Shown piece after piece: positions 53,938 through 61,200 of a DNA stretch of 64,000 nt. Positions within the stretch are counted from its first letter, which is position 1. Each line of letters opens with the position of its first letter. Made by a program: the position numbers and the translations under genes. Source of the DNA: Dysgonomonas sp. UBA7710. Lineage in GTDB: Bacteria > Bacteroidota > Bacteroidia > Bacteroidales > Dysgonomonadaceae. The notes below the pieces were generated by a model. It saw only the letters and a program-made list of their open reading frames with translations, did not search any database and had not been told where the DNA came from. The stretch is taken from the NCBI RefSeq assembly GCF_002482385.1, contig NZ_DLFW01000047.1, forward strand, positions 82,405 to 146,404, given 5' to 3'.

Positions 53938-56900
53938 TTTTCAATTTTATTTAATATAAGTTGACTATCCAGATGGTTTATATCCAACTCTTTTACTTTT
54001 CTCAGATATTCTTTGGCTTTCTTTAAATTACCAAGTCCCAGATGACCGAGCCCCATTACATAGTAACAATGTATCTGATTACGGGTGTTCAAATCATCTT
54101 CCCAAATAGCCAAATCCGGCAAAGAAACCGCAAAATAATCAATACGGCAGTTATCGAACAGATGTTTTTCTCCATGGGCTACCAGCTTGTTATAACGGCT
54201 GTGTGCTTTATCCATATTACCCAGAGCCTCCCATGCCAGCCCCTGATAGTAAATCTTGTCCGGTTGCTGATCGTTATAGAAAAATGCCTGTTGCGGCTCC
54301 GCCATTCCAACAGTTGCTTTCTGCAAGAAGAACTGAGCTTTTTGTTCATCGCCCAGGCCCCGGTACGCAATTCCTTTGTAGTAATCAATATCATTTTCTT
54401 CAGCATTCGCCAATTTGCCTTCGCCCAAATTATGAGGATAAGTGTCTGTTTCATGCAAGAGCCTCAAAGCTTCTCCATATTGTTTACTTGCAATAGATTG
54501 TTTTGCCAGCTCTATCCGGCAAAGTATATATTGCCTGGTGATTTTCCCTTCACCACCTTCCCATGGATGAAACTTGCGCGCATTAATAAGCTCCATAGCT
54601 TCTTTATATTTACCCAATTGATTATAAAGGGTGATACGTTCTATGCAAAGGTCATCGCGCTGCTCCGTCAGTTGAGGATACTTTTCGAGTAAAGCAAGCC
54701 GTTCGGCATGGGAAAATCCTCTTTTTTTGTAGAGTTGATCCAGTTCCATCAATAGACGTGAGTCTGTCGGGTCCAACGCAAATGCTTGTTCCAGTAGCTC
54801 TTTTGCTTCCTGTTTTTTATTGTATTTGTTATAGTATGCCAAAGCCAGATTACGCAATACGGTAGGATATTTATTATTCAGTTCTTTTGATTTTTCCCAG
54901 CATACTGTTGCTTCATCATATTGGCGGGCGGCATACCAGAAGTTGCCAAGGTAATATGGCGCCAGAGAATCCGAAGGATTTACTTTCATTGCATCCTGTA
55001 AAATATTCACTTCTTCTATCCGATTCGGGAAGCACTTTTCGGGAGGCATCTGTGATGCTTTTATATAGTATTCTTTTGCTTTTACCGGATTGCCCGACTG
55101 TGAAGCAAAATAACCTAACGTATAATATACCATCGGGTATACATTATTTTCATCGATTATACTGTAAGACAGGAATTGTTCCGCTTCCTCATATATACCT
55201 GCATTGGCGAAATCGAGAGCATATTCGATATATGAATGGGTTGCTCCTCGCATCAATGCTTTCAGTTCATTCAGGTCTTTAGTATCGTTTGTCAGAAGAT
55301 ATTGTTCGAAACGGCATCCCATATTGAATTTATCGATTTTCAGCGATTCTTCAATCAGGTTCAATGCCTCTTTTTTTCTTCCCAGTTTTCTTAATATTGA
55401 AGTTTTGAGTTGACGTGCCTTATGATTGTGCCAGTTGCGGATAAGGCTCCGGTCTATCCTGTCCAGAGCATCTGTCCATAAACCTCTGTTTGCATCTATT
55501 TGGGCTAAGGCGAAATATCCGCAGTCTTGCCATGCCGCATTCCATGTCGCCTTGAAAAAAGCAGCATAAGCGTCATCATTTTGTCCCTGCATTTTAAGGC
55601 ACCAGCCCAAATTGTAATGCGGTTCACCATCGTATGGATTAGGATTGCGTTCAGTTTGGGTTTCTATTGCCTTGCGAAAGAAAGGCTCTGCTTTGGCAAA
55701 CTGCCCTCTGCGCATCAGTAAAAGCCCCATTGCGTTGTTGCAACGAATATCACCGGGTTCACGGCTGAGGGCTTCCATATAATAATCAACCGGATTGTAA
55801 GTAGCGTGGCGATACTGCTCCAGATGAAGTCCCGTCAGATAAAGCTGTTCCATAGAAGCGATATCCTTAGGCTCTTTCGCTGGTTTTGCAGAATCCGGAG
55901 TCGGCTTTATTTCGGGTTTATCAGCCTGATATGCCAATAATTCTTTTCCATCTGATGCATACAGTTCAAATTTCAGATTCTCCGGAAGTATTTCTCCAAC
56001 TACGACTTCTTTCAGATACGATTCCGCCGGGGAAGTATTTGTACAATCATCCAGAAACATTTTGCCTTCTGTATTCTTTAGAATTACACGGAGATTCTTG
56101 AATTCTGAAGTTGTGTAAAGAATAATATTAGCCTTATGGCCTTCAATTTCTATGTTTACAATTGCGTCTTTGTTTGCATTCTTTACATATCCTACCTCAG
56201 CGTAAGGCATAAAATACTGTACCCATGATTTTTCTTCATTAGGCTGCAACCATGTGAAGTCTGGCTGGTTATCGGTATAAACACCTGTCATTAGCTCAAT
56301 GTATGGGCCATCCTCATCTGTGAGGTTTCTATCCCAGGCTATACCGAAATCGCCGTTTCCCCATGTCCATTGTTTTTTCCCCGGAGAAATATTATGGTTG
56401 GCAACATGTAACAGGCCTCCTTTTGTATCATCTTCGTATCCGCCTACGAAATCGAATTTGGATTCGATAGCCATATATGAGGTAGGAACAGGTATATTCT
56501 TATATTTAGATATGTCTACCCCCGCGGAATAATCTTGTTTATAATATTCACCTGTAGCGATAGGAAAATTTGAAACAGCCCGTTTGCCATGATCGAAAAC
56601 GGCATGTACATCCGGCGGAAACACCGATTTATACCCATCATTCACTACCACAGCAGGATTAGCCCACCATAGGAACGTTTGAGGAAATGCTGTACGGTTA
56701 TATACTTTCACGCTAATCTCAATATATGCTTTTCCCGGATAGAGAGTAAAGCCTTGCATACCTTTGGTGCGGAACATACGTTCCACTTCATTACACCATA
56801 CAGTAACGCTTCCATCCTTATTCTCTTCTATCAGGTAGTCTGTAGGCAGGAATGTACTTGGGCGGTGATGCTGCGGCCAGTTAAACTCGATTCCTCCGGA

Positions 56901-57278
56901 TATCCAGGGACCGGTAAGACCAACCAAAGCAGGTTTGATTACCTGGTTATAATATATAAAATGACGTTGTTTTACTTTATCATAAGCCATTTGTATACGG
57001 CCGCCCAGTTCGGGTAATATCATTACCTTAATATATTCGTTCTCAATAAACAATGCCTTATATTGTTTATCTTTCTTTTCATCTGAAACCTTTTCTACTA
57101 CAGGATAGGGATATACCCCCCCGGAACTTCCCTGATAAACCCGCTTTTCTAAAAAGATCGGATTCTTTTCTTCCTCTCCTATTTCATATGTAGGCAACAT
57201 GATATTTTCTTTCCATGCACGGACTACATTTTTTTCATTCACTGTAGATTGAATCAGATAATGAGTTATCTTTTCCAT
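53934..57278 (-). CDS. DUF5107 protein with C-terminal TPR array, cytoplasmic
   Basis: A 1114-residue protein without a signal peptide. Residues about 1-360 match DUF5107, a galactose-mutarotase-like beta-sandwich family: ALFIENEYIKVMILPELGGRI, ISGGIEFNWPQHHRP, ISVKVYNRTAFPQTFLWWANPAVVVNDG and EDGPYIELMTGVYTDNQPDF. After a linker rich in Pro and Lys (about 455-470) follow some twelve or more TPR-like helical repeats (for example NAMGLLLMRRGQFAKAEPFFRKA and YQGLAWEALGNMDKAHSRYNK) to the end. The function is not known to me. It is the first gene of a coupled set with GH36 (4-nt overlap), GH97 and GalM, which ties it to galactoside metabolism; a cytoplasmic enzyme acting on imported oligosaccharide, or a sugar-sensing scaffold, are both possible. 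Confidence 0.82.
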   Translation of the reverse strand: MEKITHYLIQSTVNEKNVVRAWKENIMLPTYEIGEEEKNPIFLEKRVYQGSSGGVYPYPVVEKVSDEKKDKQYKALFIENEYIKVMILPELGGRIQMAYDKVKQRHFIYYNQVIKPALVGLTGPWISGGIEFNWPQHHRPSTFLPTDYLIEENKDGSVTVWCNEVERMFRTKGMQGFTLYPGKAYIEISVKVYNRTAFPQTFLWWANPAVVVNDGYKSVFPPDVHAVFDHGKRAVSNFPIATGEYYKQDYSAGVDISKYKNIPVPTSYMAIESKFDFVGGYEDDTKGGLLHVANHNISPGKKQWTWGNGDFGIAWDRNLTDEDGPYIELMTGVYTDNQPDFTWLQPNEEKSWVQYFMPYAEVGYVKNANKDAIVNIEIEGHKANIILYTTSEFKNLRVILKNTEGKMFLDDCTNTSPAESYLKEVVVGEILPENLKFELYASDGKELLAYQADKPEIKPTPDSAKPAKEPKDIASMEQLYLTGLHLEQYRHATYNPVDYYMEALSREPGDIRCNNAMGLLLMRRGQFAKAEPFFRKAIETQTERNPNPYDGEPHYNLGWCLKMQGQNDDAYAAFFKATWNAAWQDCGYFALAQIDANRGLWTDALDRIDRSLIRNWHNHKARQLKTSILRKLGRKKEALNLIEESLKIDKFNMGCRFEQYLLTNDTKDLNELKALMRGATHSYIEYALDFANAGIYEEAEQFLSYSIIDENNVYPMVYYTLGYFASQSGNPVKAKEYYIKASQMPPEKCFPNRIEEVNILQDAMKVNPSDSLAPYYLGNFWYAARQYDEATVCWEKSKELNNKYPTVLRNLALAYYNKYNKKQEAKELLEQAFALDPTDSRLLMELDQLYKKRGFSHAERLALLEKYPQLTEQRDDLCIERITLYNQLGKYKEAMELINARKFHPWEGGEGKITRQYILCRIELAKQSIASKQYGEALRLLHETDTYPHNLGEGKLANAEENDIDYYKGIAYRGLGDEQKAQFFLQKATVGMAEPQQAFFYNDQQPDKIYYQGLAWEALGNMDKAHSRYNKLVAHGEKHLFDNCRIDYFAVSLPDLAIWEDDLNTRNQIHCYYVMGLGHLGLGNLKKAKEYLRKVKELDINHLDSQLILNKIEK

Positions 57279-57404
57279 TATGCTTTCGCTTTTTAAATTA
57301 AATGTTAAACAATCAAGGTCGCAGACCTATTTATTTTCTTTGCAGATAAAACAGCAATAGTTTGTTATAATCTAAGTATTATTGTTTTGGATACTCTCTA
57401 CTCC

Positions 57405-58781
57405 TTATCTGGTAAGCTCTTTTTCTATTTCTTCAAGAGATTTACCTTTTGTCTCAGGAAGGTTCTTCTTCACGAAAATAAATCCTAACAGACAGATAAT
57501 TCCATATAGCCAGAATGTACCATATGCGCCCAAACCGCTATTCAGTAAAGGGAATGTGTAGGTAAGGACAAAGCATGCTGTCCATAGAGAGAATGTAGAC
57601 ACAGCCATTGCCATTCCCCTAATACGTGTCGGGAATATTTCGGAGATAACCACCCATGTGATAGGAGCCAGTGTCATGGCGTAGCATCCTATAGCCAGCA
57701 TAACCAGCACTAATACCGCCATACCTGAAATGTGAAAATAATAACATGCTCCAAGAATGGCATATATGCATGTCAGGCCAATAGCCCCAAACAATAGTAA
57801 TGACCTGCGCCCGAGCTTATCCACAGTATACATACCCACTATAGTGAATATGACATTGGTAACCCCTGTAATTACTATATTGAACAGAATATCGGAAACG
57901 CCATACCCTGCAGCAGAAAAAATCTCCTGTGCATAATTGAATATTACATTTATCCCGCACCATTGCTGAAATGCGGCTATTACAACCCCGATCAGTAATA
58001 TTTTAGGCATCTTTCCTTTAAAGAGAAGTCTGAAGTCTGCCATTTCTGTAACTTCTGATAAAGAAGCACGTAAAGACGATACTTCTGACTGAGCATATTC
58101 TATACCGCCAATTCGTGTCAGGATTTTTTCGGACTTATCAAATTTCAGTTGTGTACCAAGCCATTTCGGACTTTCGGGGACAATGAATATCATTATAAAG
58201 AATAGTATAGCGGGAATGCCTCCGGCCCAAAACATCCAGCGCCATCCTATTTGGCCGTTCCATGAATTCAAAATATCTTCTCCCGGATTAATTGGTTCTG
58301 CGATAAGCCAGTTTACCAGTTGTGCAGAAAGTATTCCAATTACAACTGTAAGCTGGTTGAGCGAAACGAATTTACCTCTCACGCTCGCCGGGGACACTTC
58401 AGCTATGTACATCGGCGACAAATTGGAAGCTATACCAATACCTATACCACCCAAAATACGGTATGCTATAAACCAGGGTAATGTATCGCTGATACCTGTG
58501 CCTATAGCGGCCACGATAAACACAAGAGATGCTATTATCATCAAAGGCTTTCTTCCGTAACTATCTGATAAACTGCCGGATACCATCACACCTATCAGAC
58601 ATCCCAGAATAGCACTACCCATTACCCATCCTTGCATATAAGGTGAGTCTGTAATATCAAAAAAGACTTCATAAAATGGCTTTGCCCCGCCGACAACTAC
58701 CCAATCGTACCCAAACAGTAGTCCGCCCATAGCTGAGACAAATGTAATAAGCAATAAATAAGAACTATTCTTTTGTTTCAT
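57405..58781 (-). CDS. MFS sugar-porter family transporter (probable sugar:H+ symporter)
   Basis: A 12-helix inner-membrane transporter of the sugar-porter family (XylE/GalP type), 458 residues. Signatures are GGLLFGYDWVVVGGAKPF in helix 1, GSLSDSYGRKPL between helices 2 and 3, the R-x-x-G-G-x-G region ILGGIGIGIASNLSPMYIAE, PESPKWL, QQWCGINVIFNYAQ in helix 7 (the QQxxGxN motif that binds sugar), VDKLGRRSLL and PETKGKSLEEIE. It probably brings released galactose or fucose into the cytoplasm. It lies upstream of the DUF5107-GH36-GH97-GalM genes with a 126-nt gap containing only a weak 5-bp hairpin (57316-57328). Its promoter carries the same operator as SusC, divergent from the AraC gene. Confidence 0.94.
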   Translation of the reverse strand: MKQKNSSYLLLITFVSAMGGLLFGYDWVVVGGAKPFYEVFFDITDSPYMQGWVMGSAILGCLIGVMVSGSLSDSYGRKPLMIIASLVFIVAAIGTGISDTLPWFIAYRILGGIGIGIASNLSPMYIAEVSPASVRGKFVSLNQLTVVIGILSAQLVNWLIAEPINPGEDILNSWNGQIGWRWMFWAGGIPAILFFIMIFIVPESPKWLGTQLKFDKSEKILTRIGGIEYAQSEVSSLRASLSEVTEMADFRLLFKGKMPKILLIGVVIAAFQQWCGINVIFNYAQEIFSAAGYGVSDILFNIVITGVTNVIFTIVGMYTVDKLGRRSLLLFGAIGLTCIYAILGACYYFHISGMAVLVLVMLAIGCYAMTLAPITWVVISEIFPTRIRGMAMAVSTFSLWTACFVLTYTFPLLNSGLGAYGTFWLYGIICLLGFIFVKKNLPETKGKSLEEIEKELTR

Positions 58782-58814
58782 CGTGATATTGATTTAATGT
58801 CAGTTTAATGAATG

Positions 58815-58884
58815 TAAAAGTACTATCTTCATATGAACTAAAAATGTAACTTTTCTTCAAAAACATGTAAAATATTATTATTTT
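58815..58884 (-). promoter_or_regulatory. Promoter with two 21-bp-spaced operator repeats (probable AraC site), upstream of MFS
   Basis: TAAAAGTA (58815-58822) is followed after exactly 18 bp by AAAATGTAA (58841-58849) and, 21 bp on, by AACATGTAA (58862-58870) running into ATGTAAAATATTA and TATTTT (58884). All elements keep the same spacing as at 48405-48474. The site lies in the 139-nt gap between the MFS gene and the divergent AraC regulator at 58921, a usual place for an AraC-type operator that could also control the regulator itself. Confidence 0.78.
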
Positions 58885-58920
58885 AGCGGACAAAATCAAT
58901 ACCATTTAAATAGAACAATC

Positions 58921-59835
58921 ATGGAAAACATTGAAATAGCCGAAGGTTTCAAAGGTGAGAAGGCTATCGTTACCCCCTATAATATAAGAGAATACCAGGA
59001 TTCTAACGAAATAACCAGACAATTATATGTAACCCATATTGGTTATTACCCGAATGCAAAATATCATTTTCGACAAAGGATAGATGGAACGAATGAGAAT
59101 ATTCTTATCTATTGTGAAAAAGGTAAAGGATGGATTGAATGCAAGGATGAAAGGTATATCCTTTCAGAAAATCAGGCATTCATCATTCCGGCGAGTGAAA
59201 GCCATGCTTATGGAGCAGACAGCCGTAATCCGTGGAGCATATACTGGATACACTTTAACGGAAAAAATGTGCATATGTTCAGTTCTATTATCGGGAGGCA
59301 ACTATTTATAAAAGAGTCTGATAACAGTAGATATAACGACCGTATCACTTTATTTGAGGACATGTATCAAAATCTGGAAATGGGATATAATCCCGAGAAC
59401 CTCGAATATATCAGTTTTTGTCTGATGCACTTTCTGGCTTCCCTGAAATACCTTACTCAGTTTAGGGAAATTAAAAATGTGAGAGTCGATGATGTGATAC
59501 AACAATGTATCCACTATATGAAAGATAATCTCGAAAACAAAATAACCCTGAAAGATATTGCAGATGCTGTAGGCTATTCAAGCTCTCATTTCACTACATT
59601 ATTCACCCAGAGAACATCTTTTTCGCCTATGGTATATTATAATCAGTTAAAAATACAAAGAGCATGTTCGTTTCTCCAATTTTCAGACCTAAAAATTAAA
59701 GAGATAGCTTTCCGGCTGGGATATTATGATCCGTTCCATTTTTCCAATTCCTTTATCAAGGAAATGGGAATAACTCCGAAAGAGTACAGAAAAAGATACC
59801 ATGAGGACAAAAGCGGCAATATTAAAAATATTTGA
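58921..59835 (+). CDS. AraC-family transcriptional regulator
   Basis: A 304-residue DNA-binding regulator with the AraC/MelR/RhaR layout. The N-terminal half (about 25-170) is a cupin-like sugar-sensing domain: AKYHFRQRIDGTNENILIYC, KGWIECKDERYILSENQAFII and the WSIYWIHFNGKN phrase common to this group. The C-terminal half (about 190-300) holds two HTH motifs: ITLKDIADAVGYSSSHFTTLFTQ and IKEIAFRLGYYDPFHFSNSFIKEMGITPKEYRKRYH. It is divergent from the sugar-porter gene, and the gap between them carries the direct-repeat operator shared with SusC. The regulator therefore probably switches on both alpha-galactoside operons when a sugar such as galactose or fucose is bound. The effector is unknown. 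Confidence 0.93.
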   Translation: MENIEIAEGFKGEKAIVTPYNIREYQDSNEITRQLYVTHIGYYPNAKYHFRQRIDGTNENILIYCEKGKGWIECKDERYILSENQAFIIPASESHAYGADSRNPWSIYWIHFNGKNVHMFSSIIGRQLFIKESDNSRYNDRITLFEDMYQNLEMGYNPENLEYISFCLMHFLASLKYLTQFREIKNVRVDDVIQQCIHYMKDNLENKITLKDIADAVGYSSSHFTTLFTQRTSFSPMVYYNQLKIQRACSFLQFSDLKIKEIAFRLGYYDPFHFSNSFIKEMGITPKEYRKRYHEDKSGNIKNI

Positions 59836-59905
59836 AATCATTACTTAGATATAAGGGCAGCACTGTTAAGTTCTAATTAGACTATAAAAAGAAATGTTTG
59901 ACATT

Positions 59906-59970
59906 TCTCGCAAAGGCGCCTATACAAAAAAGTAACACATGTAACACTTTTTTCAGTTATTTACACTTAT
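59906..59970 (-). repeat. Partial composite repeat (CGCAAAGGCGCC and GTAACACATGTAAC modules)
   Basis: The 306-nt gap 59836-60141, between convergent AraC and GH43 genes, holds a reduced member of the repeat family: CTCGCAAAGGCGCCTAT near 59908-59924, then AAAAAAGTAACACATGTAAC (59926-59945) with CACTTTTTTCAGTT after it. GTAACACATGTAAC also occurs at 16918-16931. A GGCGCC palindrome and a CCCTTCGGGGGCC stretch (60008-60020) are also seen. No gene or clear terminator. Confidence 0.6.
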
Positions 59971-60141
59971 AACTTTTTAATTTCTCTCTCTTCATTTTTT
60001 CTTTTTCCCTTCGGGGGCCAGGAGACCTGTTCAATATTTCAAAGAATTAATAACTATCAGCTAACGACAAAAGCTATATACATAGATAAAGTTTTATGGA
60101 ATAATAAAGGATTCATCGGTTATTATTATCTATGAAATAAA

Positions 60142-61092
60142 TTATTTAATCAAGTTGTTCAATATGTCTTCAGAAACTCTAAAAGCCGTACCATGCCGGA
60201 CGCCCACAGGGAAAACAATAGAGTCGGAAACATCCTCCCATACTTTCATATCCTTCGACCTTACCGCTCCATATTTATGATCCCTGTATTTATCAAAATA
60301 CACATAAACATATTCTCCAACTTGTAACGGCGCAGGCCCTTCCGCCCAATAGTCCCCTGTAATAGGCTCTGACACCGTAACAGGAAAGCCGTAAGGCTTA
60401 TCATTTGATACTATACGGATATTCTTCTCTGCCGGACTTGAATTTTCATTCTTTATAAAAAGATAATGAAGCCCGTCCTTATCCAGTATGGCGCCGTCAA
60501 TTACACTGAACCCCGGTTCAAAGAACAGTTTGGTATCGCTGAACGTTTTGAAATCTTTAGTTGTTACATAATATTGCCTGTGATTTAATCCCTTTTCGCT
60601 TTCAGAAGTAGGTAAATCCGGAAACACACCCGGTATAGTCGAGGCCCAGAAGATATAGAAAGTCCTGTCTTTCTTATCATAGAATAGTTCCGGCGCCCAT
60701 GTATTCTTCGTTCCTTCAAACTTTTCCATAACCGGAATATTCATTTGTTGCGACCATGTTTTCAAATCTTTGGACGATGCATAGCCAATACCCTGATCCC
60801 ACCAGCCCGAAGTCCATACCATATGGAAAGTACCTTCTTCATCCTGAACAATACTGGGGTCACGCATCAGTTTATCTTTTCCAATTTCAGGTTTCAGGTA
60901 AATGGAATCGTTATTCAATGCTTCCCATTTCATCCCGTCTTTGCTATATGCCAAATGCAGGCCGTCTCCATTTCCCTTGAAATACGAGAATAAATACACA
61001 GATTTTGCATCCTCGGCTTCTGCCGTTCTTTGCTTTCCTCCACAAGAGAAAAGAAGTACCGGTAATAAAATAAGGTTAATTAATGTCTTCAT
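60142..61092 (-). CDS. GH43-like five-bladed propeller glycosidase, lipoprotein
   Basis: A lipid-anchored beta-propeller of 316 residues. The lipobox LFSC is followed by GGKQ. Blade phrases are LHLAYSKDGMKWEAL, LMRDPSIVQDEEGTFHMVWTSGWWDQGIGYASSKDL, NTWAPELFYDKKDRTFYIFWAST, SVIDGAILDKDGLHYLFIKN and GDYWAEGPAPLQVGEYVYVYFDKY. The acidic residues expected for GH43 (Asp in RDPS, Asp in IDGAI, Glu in AEGPA) are present in order. The layout fits GH43 subfamilies that act on galactose- or arabinose-containing side chains, but subfamily and linkage are not certain. It is followed by nothing on its strand until the repeats at 59906, so it ends the operon that begins beyond the right edge. Confidence 0.85.
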   Translation of the reverse strand: MKTLINLILLPVLLFSCGGKQRTAEAEDAKSVYLFSYFKGNGDGLHLAYSKDGMKWEALNNDSIYLKPEIGKDKLMRDPSIVQDEEGTFHMVWTSGWWDQGIGYASSKDLKTWSQQMNIPVMEKFEGTKNTWAPELFYDKKDRTFYIFWASTIPGVFPDLPTSESEKGLNHRQYYVTTKDFKTFSDTKLFFEPGFSVIDGAILDKDGLHYLFIKNENSSPAEKNIRIVSNDKPYGFPVTVSEPITGDYWAEGPAPLQVGEYVYVYFDKYRDHKYGAVRSKDMKVWEDVSDSIVFPVGVRHGTAFRVSEDILNNLIK

Positions 61093-61200
61093 TCTTTCTC
61101 TGTCCTTTTTTGTTCTTTAACCGAATTATTGTTGCATAAAGTTATTCAATTATAGATATTTTTTCATATTGCCGGTTTATATTCAGAGTAAGCCTCATCA

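Noticed and set aside
54042..54692. 216-residue + strand frame opposite the TPR region
   Set aside because: Antisense shadow of the DUF5107-TPR gene; composition is that of reversed coding sequence.
57316..57328. AGGTC-GCA-GACCT hairpin between MFS and DUF5107 genes
   Set aside because: Only 5 bp with a 3-nt loop and no T-run; too weak to call a terminator.
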